Made by a program: the position numbers and the translations under genes
Notes under the pieces: model-generated
Seen by the model: the letters and a program-made list of their open reading frames with translations, nothing else
What the model was told of the DNA's origin: nothing
Databases searched by the model: none
Shown: positions 11,650-23,400 of the stretch, piece by piece
Layout of the letters: each line of letters begins with the position of its first letter
How positions within the stretch are numbered: the stretch's first letter is position 1
NCBI GenBank assembly: GCA_035771175.1
Contig: CM069592.1
Coordinates: forward strand, 39,076,198 to 39,140,197
Direction: 5' to 3'
From: Paratinospora sagittata
Taxonomy: Eukaryota > Streptophyta > Magnoliopsida > Ranunculales > Menispermaceae
DNA: 64,000 bases

Positions 11650-11784
11650 CACTAGTGTTCTCTTTCCGCCTTTAAAGTCTTCACACTTTTCTTCACTCAA
11701 CATGGCCTTACATGCTCACCAAGTACCCCCCATGGGTAGATCTATGGCCTTGCAGGAGAGACAATATTCTGCCACAAGCACTAA

Positions 11785-12214
11785 GGGGTTCTTTGGTAGG
11801 GGGGTAGGATATCGTTTGGAGGTGGGGGCCATTTTATCCTCCTCTTACGGGATAAAATAATCCTGACATTTTTGTCAGGATTATTTTACCCATCCGATAT
11901 TTTTTTTTCTTTTTTTTTGTCGTTCTTCTTGGTCTTCTTCTTTTTCGTCATCATCATCTTCTTCTTTCTTTGTACCAAAAAAAAAACCCGGTTTTGTAAA
12001 TGGCGATTTGCAAAACCTTGCTGGTTTTTTTTTGTGTTTTTTTTAATGTAATTTAAAAAAAAAAAAGCTTAAAAATTTTATTTAATTAATTTTTATTTTA
12101 ATCTCATGGTGTTGTACCAACACACAAGATATACTATTTTTAGTCCGGTTCAATTTAATCTAATCTAATTTCATAAAACTAATCATATCATATTCTGTAC
12201 ACCAAACGCCACCC
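11785..12214. mobile_element. Tourist-like (PIF/Harbinger) MITE
   Basis: The element is bounded by TAA at 11782-11784 and 12215-12217, the 3-bp target duplication of PIF/Harbinger elements. Its ends are imperfect inverted repeats (GGGGTTCTTTGGTAGGG against GGGTGGCGTTTGGTGTA from the right). An internal perfect hairpin has arms TAAAATAATCCTGACA and its complement around 11852-11887. Length is 430 bp with no coding capacity. Confidence 0.68.
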
Positions 12215-12217
12215 TAA

Positions 12218-13177
12218 ATATACACATTAGGCATCAAAGATAGAATATTTAGAAGTCATCTCCCTGGCTAGAAAAAGGATAACAATTGTTTTATGTGTGG
12301 GGGTAGAATTGAAATAAAGTGACATAGTTGAAATTATCAACAAATCTAATGTAGATTACAACAACAATTAATATTATTTTTTATAAATATATTAATTATG
12401 AATATGAGCATTTAAAGTATAATATTGTTTTTTTTTCTATTAGGAAAGAAAATTAAGAAAAAAAAATTAAAAAGCGTGATACAGTAAAAAAAATATTTTT
12501 GGACTCGGAAAAGTGTACTTTTGTATTGATACCAAGCTTTTAATGTTACATGGGTGAACCAATTTCTTAAATTTATATAATGCTAGCTTTGAGGCTGTTG
12601 GCTCCGTATCCGAGTTGCAAAGCTTAGGCTGTATTTGATTTATGATCTGAAAACTATAATACACTTAAAAAGTAAAAACTCAAAAAATAATTTATTTTTT
12701 TTTGTAAATCTCAAAAAAAAAATTTGAATCTTAATAATCAACTAAACATAATTTTTGAATTTCTAAAATTTTAAACGTAAATAATTATATTTAATTCATA
12801 AACTAAATTGCAGTGGGCAACCTATCTCCAACAATTCCCAAAAATAAAAAGAGTAACTTCTAAATTTGAGAAAAAAGGTTCTTGTGGATCAATATATAAA
12901 ATTAGTGCATATGCCCGTGTATATATATATATATATATTTATGTCTAAGTTTGATTTATTATTTAAAGTTAGAGATATAATTAAACAATTTTACACTTAC
13001 TATAAAAATATAATTATCCTTCAAAAAATCACAATAGTGCATAAAATAACTTCACAATACTTCCTTCAATTAATAGCCTTATTTAATTAATGACTTCCAT
13101 ACCCATCACCTTCTCATCATTTTCCTTTCCAAACTTATATATACATACACACACGAGCTTGTGAGATAGCCACGAAA
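12218..13177. other. AT-rich region upstream of the P450 gene
   Basis: Strongly AT-rich with A and T runs and a (TA)n tract at 12921-12940. No gene was found; the frame at 12866-13090 is low complexity. A TATATATA string at 13136-13143 lies only 35 bases before the P450 start codon. It could be a TATA box with a very short leader, but that spacing makes the call weak. Confidence 0.4.
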
Positions 13178-16100
13178 ATGGAAGATCTCAACTTAAACTT
13201 CCTCACTCTCACCGTCATCCTCGCCGGACTCCTTGTCACCTTACTCTTCCGTCGCCGGCTCCGGTCACCACCTTCGTCCCCGAAACCTCCGTCACCTCCG
13301 AAGCTCCCAATCCTCGGCCACCTCCATCTCCTCACAGACATGCCTCACCACTCGCTGTCCCGACTCGCCGGCCAACTCGGTCCCATCATCCACCTCCAAC
13401 TCGGCCGAGTTCCGACGGTCGTCGTCTCGTCCGCCCGACTCGCCGGCCATATCCTCAAAACCCACGATCACGCTTTCGCCAGCCGCCCCCAACTAATCGC
13501 CGCTCAGTACATCTCCTTCGGCTGCTCCGACGTCACCTTCGCCCCCTCCGGCGCCTACTGGCGACAAGCCCGGAAGATCTGTGTCGCCGAGTTGCTCAGC
13601 CCCAAACGAGTCAACTCGTTCCGAGTCATCCGCGACGAGGAAACGACCAGGCTGGTCCGATCCATATCCGCCTTTTGCAATTCGGGTTCGGGTACGGATA
13701 TGAGCGATCGTTTTTTCGGGTTGGCGAACGATGTGTTGTGTCGGGTCGCGTTTGGAAAGCGGTTCGACTCGGAGTCGAATCGGCTGAGTGGGGTTTTGGC
13801 GGAGGCTCAGGCGTTGTTTGCAGGGTTTAATGTGGCCGAGTTTTACCCGGGTTTGGAGTGGGTTAACTCGGTGACTGGGTTGAAACGGAGGTTGATGAGG
13901 AATAAGAGCGAGTTGAGTGTCGTTTGTGATGAGATTATTGGTGAACATCTTGAGAAGGGGAATGTAGCGGGTTCTGCTGACGTTTCGGTTTTGGATGGAG
14001 AGGATTTCGTTGATGTTTTGTTGCGTGTTCAGAAGGGTAATAAGAATCTCGAGGTCCCGATTACAGATGATAATCTTAAGGGTCTCGTTTTGGTACGTTC
14101 TCGAAATCCCCACAATATCTATCTTTTCTTGGTGATTTGACACGTGGAATATATATTTTTAGTTGGTCCCACGTAGTTATTATCTTTAGGGAAATGTGCA
14201 TCTACACATTATAATAACCCCTTGGCACCAACCAACGGGTGTGGTCGTTCGGTCGAACTCAATCGAACTCAAAAGGGTCGAGGACTTAGTTAGAATTAAA
14301 AAAAATTTTGATAAAATTATAGTTGTAAAGAACGTCCGTGTTTTTGTAGAATTTTGAAGCTCGATAGAATAGTCTCTTTTCAAAAGAGGGCACCACTAGA
14401 TGTCAAAATTTCGATAATAAAAAAATATAATAATAACCTCTTGGCATCAACCCACTGCTAATTTTTAAACTCATTAGTTGTTTACATCCTTACGTATGTA
14501 TATATTGATTGGTTTTTTATATTTATTTATTTTTATAATTTATAGTATATTGTATTTCTTTATATAAAAAACTACAATCGCTCTGGCAAAAGTAGGTAAC
14601 TGATAGTTAAAGTAAAATTTCTTTAGATGAATTATGAGACGTAAAAAGAAAAATATATTCATGTAACTATTCTCATATAGTTAAAAAAAATTGTGTTAGA
14701 TAGTTGATAGCTAGCATAAAACTTAGTTGGATCAATTATGACACGTAAAAGGCTAGGACGTCTCGTGAGTGACATCTTAGGCCTTTATAGAAGGAGGGAA
14801 GAAAGTGAATTCGTGTAGCTAATGTTATGTTATGTAGTTGAAAATTTTTTTAGTTTAGTGTAGTATTTTTTATATATAAATATTATTGCACTTAAATGTG
14901 CCGTCATAAATTTTAGATTTTTGTGCACTTATAGATTTCGTGATTATGCTATCCCAAAACTAGAAGACAAAGAAGAAATTTGGTATGCACAGCCACGAGG
15001 CACTTATTAAAATTAAAAAACAAACGTTAAAGAAAATGACATTTTTTTAAAGAAAAATGACAATCAATTCGCTAAAGAAATGCTTTACAGATTCCTCTCA
15101 TCTTTAAAACACAATTATTATTGCATATCTTAAATTCTTAATCAAGTTTAGTACTACGAACGAGATAGACCAATGAGTGATTGACTTAGTAGAAATATAT
15201 AAAGTCTTAAGGTCGTCTTTGTATAAAAGTTTTAGGATTTGATTCTTAGAGGCGCTCTCATTAAGAAAGGTTTATCATTTTATTTTCGCTTCGAATGAAA
15301 ACTAACCTTATACCCAAAAGGTACGGAAACACATCGTGAAAAACAAAAAAAAAGAAAGAAAAAAAGAGAGAGAAAATATAAAGAATCACATCAATGGTTA
15401 TATACCATTTAAAAATCATGTTATGAATCGGTAACTAATGAATATAGAAACATGTAACTCTTGAGATCTCAAAGGATCCATGCAACTTCAATTTCGTATA
15501 TGCCATGCAATGCGTAAAACATCTATATCCAATGAATATAAAGATATAGTCCTTATGGATGTAGTTGTAATTTTGAACGTACTTTTAGATTTTGTGGTTT
15601 CTAACGTAATAATTGTCACAGGACATGTTCATTGCGGGAACAGACACAACATCAGCAACACTAGAATGGGTAATGACAGAGCTTGCAAGGCATCCAAGCG
15701 TGATGAAAAGAGCGCAACAAGAAGTCCGAGAAGTAGTTGGAATGAAAGCAAGGGTAGACGAAACCGATCTTCAACACCTCAAATACATGAAAGCCGTTAT
15801 CAAGGAGACTTTTCGGTTGCACCCGCCGGTCCCTCTCTTGGTCCCAAGGGAATCGATCGAGCCATGCACCGTGAACGGGTTCGAGATCCCGGCCAAGACC
15901 CGAGTTCTAATCAACACCTATGCAATCGGGCGTGACCCTGAGTCATGGTCCGGTGACCCGTTGGAGTTCAACCCGGATAGGTTCATGGGGGATGATCAGA
16001 TTGACTTCAAGGGTCAACAAGGGTTCGAGTTGCTACCATTTGGAGGAGGTAGAAGAGGGTGTCCTGGTTATGCATTTGGATTGGCTACGATAGAGATTGC

Positions 16101-16266
16101 ATTGGCTAGGTTGTTATATCATTTTGATTGGGCATTGGAGGCTGGTGTGAAGGCTGAGGATGTGGATCTTAGTGAGATTTTTGGGCTGGCTACTAGGAAG
16201 AAGGTACCACTTGTTCTTGTTCCAAGTATCAATAAGGTTTATGAGTTCAAAGGAGGTGATGCTTGA
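13178..16266 (+). CDS. Cytochrome P450, CYP71 clan (CYP71-like)
   Basis: Two exons, 13178-14092 and 15622-16266, joined by a phase-0 intron of about 1.5 kb, give 519 residues, normal for a microsomal plant P450. An N-terminal membrane anchor (about residues 5-25) is followed by a proline-rich hinge (about 31-46). WRQARK of helix C is present. The oxygen-binding I-helix motif AGTDTT (310-315) starts just after the splice junction, ETFR (367-370) gives the ExxR pair, NPDRF covers 422-426, and the heme loop FGGGRRGCPG is at 445-454 with Cys452 as heme ligand. A single intron just before the I-helix threonine motif is the standard A-type P450 layout. CYP71 proteins are ER-bound monooxygenases of specialised metabolism that use NADPH reductase; the substrate cannot be read from sequence. 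The sequence feels closest to CYP71A/CYP71AP, but this is not proven. All key residues are present, so it looks functional. Confidence 0.95.
14770..14836 (+). mobile_element. RTE-type LINE 3'-end remnant in the P450 intron
   Basis: The stretch ending GAATTCGTGTAGCTAATGTT and the following TATGTAGTTG match the terminal block shared by the fragments at 24.1, 25.1, 30.4 and 50.7 kb. It is short and diverged, so confidence is low. Confidence 0.32.
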
Positions 16267-17059
16267 TATGGATGTGATTTGATTGATTTTGTGCCTCCTA
16301 GCTTGCTACTATTGTGTGTTTTAGATAAAAATAAATAAAAATTATTGAACATAAACATGAGTATATGGTCAATAATATTACTATGGTCAAATAATACAAA
16401 AGGGATTTGAGAAACTTTTTCATGAAAAAATGTTGGCCATTAAACACATTAAAGTGTTGGTTGTGGTTGAAATAAAATAAAAAAATTGTTGAGATAAAAA
16501 TATTGGTTACAAGCAAAATTTATTTATTTTCTTTTGTAATACAAAATGGGTAAGAAGATGGATTAACAGTTAACCCATACCCATTTTCACATCGGGAGAC
16601 TACACCCACCAAACTTATGCCGTATTAAAGTGTAGGGTACCTTAACAAATGGAACTGTAAAGTTACTTACCTTATTAAAGGTCATTGTGTGACTTGAATC
16701 TTGATTTTGTTTAGGACACTACAATCATCTTTAACAGCTAAGCCCACCTTTAGGACTTATTTAATTTCATGGGCATAAGTTTATGGAAATCTTCCTCCGT
16801 CTCAGTTGTTCTCTTTTTTTTTTTTTAAGGGGGCCAGTTAGTGCTGAAATCTGATTTGAAGAATCTGACTATCTGAGACGTGGAGGCTAATTAGTCTAAG
16901 TTACTTTCTAGAGCATGGTACCCAAGATGATAGCCGTTACAACCCCAAAAAATAAAGAATACTGGAAAAGCACAATTCAAAAATTCGACCGTTATACCGC
17001 TTCTGCATCCAGAACAGAACCGTTCCCTCTCCAATCTAACAAGCCCAAGAAACGAAAAA
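16267..17059. other. P450 3' flank and RING gene 5' flank
   Basis: It contains the P450 3' UTR (AATAAA-like strings near 16330) and the leader of the RING gene. A small upstream frame starting at 16915 overlaps the RING start codon in another frame and may be an upstream ORF; I do not treat it as a gene. Confidence 0.4.
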
Positions 17060-18889
17060 ATGGCTATAGAAGAAATGCAGAGTCCAGAAAACCCGAAAAG
17101 AACACCAAAAGGATCCGATATCTCGATTGAATCCGAACGAAATGGCGAAACCATTTTCAGTCCCAGATTCCGGTCAGTGGCGGCAATGGCTGGTTGGGAT
17201 GAAGAAGCGCTTCTACTTGCAAGTCTCATAGTGGAAGACACCCCAGAAAGAGAATCAAAACGGAAGAGACGCTTAAATTTGCACTACAAGACGCCTCCAC
17301 GGAGTTCAAGGAGGTAAAAAAAAAAAATGTTCAAAACCCATGAATTTTCTTGTTGATTTTGTTAATGGTATCTTTTGTTTCAGAGAGTTTTATGATTATT
17401 TGATTGTAATTTCTCAGGAAAAGAAGAGGGGTTCAGAGAGTGAACACTTCTTCAGTCCCTACAGTTGTTCTTAACCTTGATGATGATGAAGAGAATTCTA
17501 GGCAAGGTATTGTATGATTCTTCTGTTGTCAATAGGAATTTTTTTTTTAGTAGATTTGAGAAAATGGGTGGTTGATCTATATGAGTTTGATCAGAAGGAA
17601 TTAGCGAAAAACTCAAGGACTTGAAATGCAATGCAAAGGAAGAGAGGAAAAGAGAAGGAGGAGGAAATGTTGTAATTTCAGATGCCTCTGTTGTTTCTTC
17701 TTCTTCTTCTTCTTCATCTGCTTCAGCCCTTCCTTGTATGGATCGATTGCGGGAGGAGCTATCTTGCGCGGTGATTGTCATGTTCTTGATTTGTTCTTAG
17801 GATTCTATTAAAAGAGATGTTCATTTTCGCTAATTTTAGTTCTTTATTTTACATTGCAGATTTGCTTAGAGATCTGTTTTGAACCAAGCACTACCCCTTG
17901 TGGGCACAGGTTAATGTTCTTTTCTTTTATACAAGTTAATGATATTTTGGTCGAGTTTTCTGATTTGATCAGATGGGTCTAAGAAAAAATTGTTTAAATT
18001 TGCAGTTTTTGTAAGAAATGCTTGAAATCTGCAGCCGATAAATGTGGCAAGAGATGCCCCAAATGCAGGCAGCTAATTGGGTATGTATGTACAATTCATA
18101 GATATTGAAGTAATTTTCTTTCTAAAATTATCATTTTTGTGAAGATATTGGACATATGGTGTGCCATTCTTGGCAGCCCTTTGACCTTTGTTAAATTTCT
18201 AATCTTTGTCTTGTCTTTTAAGACTTAGCCCTTTTGCACTTTAGATAAAATATTCAGGCACTAATGGGCAGAGAGGACTCTCTTTTATGTTCCATAACCA
18301 CCTTAGACTTTAGTCCATCAGTAAGTTATGATAACCATAAAATCTCTTAAAAATGGCACTCCTAAAGTCCTAATTTAGTTGAGGAACTTATCTCTTAATA
18401 CCAAATGAGATAAATATATGAGTCGGGTAGACTATACAACTAAAAGAGATTATATTTTGTTCTATGTTTTGCAGTAATGGGAGATCCTGCACTGTTAACA
18501 CAGTTCTTTGGAACACAATACAGCTTTTGTTTCCTCAAGAAGTTGAAGCAAGAAAGGCGGCCGCTAGTGTGTCAAAGAACTGTGCATCAAAGAACTTAAG
18601 TCCTGAAAATTGCAATTACAATTCGAGAAGTCGAAGCACAAGGCCTTCCGTAGTGATTAGTAGAGAAGTCAATGTTGCAGCGGCAAGGAGACGAAGAGGC
18701 CTGCGGCCGAGTCAAGATGAGGATGCTGCATTAGCTCTGAGGTTGCAGAGGGAAGAGTTTATGGAAGTTTTTACAGGAAGCCATGATGAGCAATTAGGAA
18801 CTTCTTCCAATATTTCATCTGCCAGAGCTAACCTAAGAGCCATGGCATCGAGGGCAATTAACCTTCGGGGTCGAGGCCGGCTTGTGTAG
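17060..18889 (+). CDS. C3HC4 RING-finger protein, probable E3 ubiquitin ligase
   Basis: Six exons join in phase: 17060-17313, 17418-17506, 17595-17770, 17860-17909, 18006-18080 and 18475-18889 (stop TAG), giving 352 residues. The N-terminal part is basic and polar with MAGWDEEALLLASLIVEDTP, a KRKRR patch and an acidic LDDDEE segment, then a seven-serine run encoded by TCT repeats. The RING is split over exons 3-5: Cys172, Cys175, Cys187, His189, Cys192, Cys195, Cys207 and Cys210, an exact C3HC4 set (CAIC...CGHSFCKKC...CPKC). After it come VNTVLWNTIQLLFPQEVEAR and a basic tail ending LRGRGRLV. RING proteins of this kind bring an E2 enzyme to a substrate; basic patches suggest a nuclear role, but target and location are inference. 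I know this layout as a conserved plant RING family without a settled name. Confidence 0.92.
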
Positions 18890-20437
18890 CCTAGAAGCTG
18901 ATTTGAAAAAAAAAAAAAAAAAAGCTGTGCTTCTTCCTTCAAACTTCAGATTCTTCTCACATGTTAAATCTTAAAGCAACTATGGTGGTTGCTGCTGTTA
19001 CTGGTTAAAGTCATTAAGAATTTGTTAGAATCAAAGTCTCTCTCCAAGATATGCCTATGTGGTGGTAAGGCCTTGATGGGCTGTATTGCGTACAAATTCA
19101 ATAAGATTCAACAAGCTTTGATGTTCATAGATATGTATTGGTTACATTGATAAATTTCATGATAATGTAGAATTATTTGGCTCACCACACTCGATTTAAC
19201 AAGCAAGTTGAGAAAAGAATTGTCTCAGATGCCATAATTTTATTGACTGAACTTGTCTCGGACAACCAATCATTTGGAAAAATAGTATCATTAAATTTCC
19301 ATGCTCACCCAAAATACCAATTATCTTTAATGCTGAGATAATTGACATTTAATCAGCAATTCAAGGTTTCTGACAAAAAAAAAAATCTACCATTAAGTTG
19401 AACTAAGTCTAATTTCTTTCCTTTTTGCTTTTATTTGATGAAAGTGATTGAAAGGAAATTTCACTTGGAATTAAACCCATAAATCAATAATCTATTACAT
19501 GATAAAGAAGAAATCACATCAAGGGTTCAAACTCCACTTCCTTCTTCAATACAAGAAAACTACATTAGCAACACTTGACCTAAAATCTATAGTTAATAAT
19601 TAAGTAGAGGTTCAACCATGTATATCAAACGAATAGACTTAACACTCCCTTTCCTGTGCATGGTAGTACATAGACTAGATTACTAAAAAAAAAACTATAA
19701 TATATATTACTAAATGAGAGAAATAAGTAAGTAATTACAAAGAAATTTGAGCACTGAGACCTCCAAAATAACAAAGCTTTGATATCATATTAGAAATTGA
19801 TGGACATAGAACCAATAACTAATAAGTAGAGGACTAGTTAAATGTATCAAGTTAACACAGACATTAGCAAAATATTTTTAAGTGAATTCAAAGGACTAAG
19901 TTAGAATCCCCCTTATAGAACTAATGGTACGTTGGATGCAAATGCACCTCCCTTGAAGGTCTCAAATTCGAAAGATCTCCTACTATTTGTTAGCTAACGG
20001 TGCCTTTGAGTATTTGTAGTCATGTTTTAAAAGGATTAAGGAACGTACGTCCCTGATACCGTTGACCTAAAAAAAACTCGAGAAAGGGAAAAAGGATCAA
20101 GAAAAAGGGGGGTCATTGTGTTATAGATGGTCATTGTCATTATCTTTCCTTTAGTGGCATGAAATTGAAGATTTAATACCACATTTTATACACTTTTCTG
20201 ATTTATAGGGCTTCTCAGCCACACATAAAGCATAGGTGTCTGCTTCTACTTCACCTTGTTACGATAAGCAACAAAACCGTCATAATTGATTGAACTAAAC
20301 AAATGGGAATCTTAACACTTAAACAGCTACTACACAATTTCCTTGAAAACGTCGTACTCATGCATCTCCTCATATAAATTCAACATTTAACAGTAAATTC
20401 TGCCCATTTCACGATACCCAGGAGTTTAGAACCAAAA
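18890..20437. other. Intergenic stretch between the RING and ABC1-kinase genes
   Basis: The first part is the RING gene 3' UTR with an A run at 18906-18922. No gene was found in the rest. A tRNA-box-B-like string (GGTCTCAAATTCGAA near 19958) hints at an old SINE fragment but lacks the rest of the structure. Confidence 0.4.
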
Positions 20438-23400
20438 ATGCCTTCGCTTCACCTTGATGATTTGCGAGAGAAGCTCTCCACACAGTTCAGGCCATGGCAG
20501 AGGTCTTTCCAGTTCTGGGTTCGAGCTGTCGATATCTATACCGGTTATAAGGTCTCTTCCTGTGATACCCATGTGTTTTTTTTTTTTTTTTAAATTTTAC
20601 TTTTTTATTTGATTTTATTTTTCTTGATTCTGGAGCTTATATGAATTAAAAACGTTGTTTCATTTGATGAGTATCTCAGGTTTTTCAGCTTCGAGTTAAT
20701 TTCGTGAAAGATGCAGATACGAGGGAGGAGTTGTGGGCAAGACAGCATGAGCATGCAGCTGAGAAGATATATTCTATGTGTTATGACCTGGGTGGGTTTT
20801 TCTTGAAGGTATTTAATTTCTCTTACCCAATTCTCTTTGTTTCTCTTCTTCCATAGCTGAGATTTAGATGAAAATCTAAGTTCTAGGGTAGTGGCAGAGG
20901 TTGATTTCAAGTGGGTTTTTATTTTTTCATGATTTTGGGCTTTATATTGGTTTTTCCCCTGTTGGGTTTCTGTTTTAGGCTTCTAATTTGTGATCTCGAG
21001 CTGAATTAAAACCTATGATGTCGAGATTCTCAATGGGTGTTATTCAAAGAAATTTTAATTGAGAAGCATGTAATGTTTGCTCCTTTACAAGGTTTCTTTT
21101 CAGGTTTCTGTGTTTTGTTCTATTGTATTTTTTTTTTTAAATTACTTTTTGCAAATGAGAAGAGATTTCTCCCTATACAGATTACAGTCAGAGTATTTCT
21201 TGTGTTTTAGATTTTGAAATTGGGGGATATTGATACTGTGCATAATGGAATTTGAATCAGGTTGCACAAGTTGTCGGGAAGCCCGATATGGCCCCAGCTG
21301 CATGGGTGAGAAGGCTGGTTACATTGTATGATAAAGCACCAGCAACCCCATTTGAAAAAGTGCAGCTCATGCTGGAGAAGGAATTGGGTCGAAGTTTTGA
21401 TGACACTTTTGAAAGATTTGATGTAGAACCCCTAGGATCTGCTTCAATTGCACAGGTGACATTTCTTTGTTATCCTCATTAACTATTCATTTTCTGCATT
21501 GTCCAAACTTGAGAACCGGAATAGCATTATAGCAGATTTTGTACAATTTTTCCAAGGCCCTGTTTGTTGGGAGGCTTTGATCATGAAATTGCTACTTACT
21601 CTATATCTCAGAGGATGTATATTAAAAAAGAAAGAAAGATTAGACCTTGAAATCTGTAGCTTGGTGAGAATGACATTAAGAGATTGGATCTGATAAAAAA
21701 GTAACTGACAGAATGACCCATTACTTAGCAAAGAACGGCAAAGAAAAAAAAAAAAAAACAACCAAGAACAAAATAGCCTGATTAATTGTTAGGGCCACAT
21801 AAAACTATAATCTATACAGTAAATGGATTTAAGGACCCTTTGGCATTTTTAACTATTTAAATAGAAAATAGATCCTATGATGAAGGCTGAAGCCTTCTCT
21901 AGACTATAAATTTTTGCACTTGGTTGGAATCTCTACTTAAGCTCTATGTAAGCTGTAAAATGGTAACTCTGCTAGTACCGGAGTCCATCCTCTAAACTAA
22001 AAATTGAGAAATTTTGACATTTTTTTAGAGGTTCGTTCTACCTCTGCTTCTTTTAGATGTGGAAGTGTTTAAAAAATATCAAATAGTCCAATTTCTATTA
22101 ATGCCTATTTTTTTAAAGATGCTAATTATATAATGACCAAACATCACCTTTGTGACAATCTCTTCTAGGTTTTAACTTTCAACTTACCTAGCACTTGTTT
22201 TCATCCCTTTGTGCTCATACTGTATTTGAACTTCATCACTCATGGATTCCAATCCAATTTGAAGTGTTTCCTTTGTTATAAACAGTGGATGAAATGGTCT
22301 ACCAACATGATCCAAAATGGACTTCAAATTAATTTGCACACCATGTGGTTGTCTAATTCTGCAGATTAAAGAACAACATGCATAAGCAGGCCAGCCTAGT
22401 TGATGCAGGTAGGACCAAATCAAGGCCAACATGAACTACTAATTGACTTCAATTGTGCCTTTTGTTGGCCGGCCATTGAGACTTTTCATCAGGGTTGCTA
22501 CATGATTCATACTGCAGTACTTTATATTGGAAATGATGCTATTGTTGTGCTTCTGAAACTTTTTTCACAGTATCTGTTTCCATGCTTGATTACAGGTTCA
22601 TCGAGCTAGACTAAAAGGTTCGAAGGATGATGTTGCTGTCAAGGTTAGGGAAACTGGAAATGTTTTATCTTAATGCCTAGCCAAATGGACTTGATATTTG
22701 AATTTTATGCATGTTGTAGGTGCAACATCCTGGAGTTGAAGATCTGATGATGACAGATGTCCACAACTTGCAAGCTTTTGCTTTATATTTGCAAAAGATG
22801 GATATCCAATTTGACTTTTTCTCAGTAACTAAAGAAATGGAGAAGCAGGTGAATATTGCTCACTTTTTTTTTTCTTTTTTTTATACATATACTATTGGAT
22901 GGCATCATTGGTTACCTTCATTTATTTGCTTTGGTTTCTGAGGGTTTTTTTTTTCACACTGATCCAATCCAACCTGATAAAGCCATTATACTTGGGATTC
23001 ATTTCCTATCACACTTCATTACTAATTAATATTTACTGTTCACTTAGTGAGCTACTTGCTTATGATGGATATTGGTGTGTTGGCCCCGATAAAACCACTT
23101 AAACTGAGTGGTAAGACAAGCCCATCTGATTTGGATGAAACCCTAGACAATGTGATGCACTATCTCATGCTGAATATGACCAATAGCATTCTGAAATATG
23201 TATTGTCTTAAACCACTAATAGCATTCGTCACTAGGATACTGGTGGGTCGCCATAGGAGTGAGTCTCTTACCAGGAGAAAAACCGTAAAAATTTTCATGT
23301 TAGTCATTTATCTATTTAGAATTGCATAGTAATATGTTGGTTTCTTTGTTGTTTCATTATGCTCAAGATTGGATATGAATTTAACTTTTTGAGGGAGGCA

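Noticed and set aside
13292..14143. Minus-strand frames opposite P450 exon 1
   Set aside because: They mirror the GC-rich P450 exon, which has all family motifs on the plus strand.
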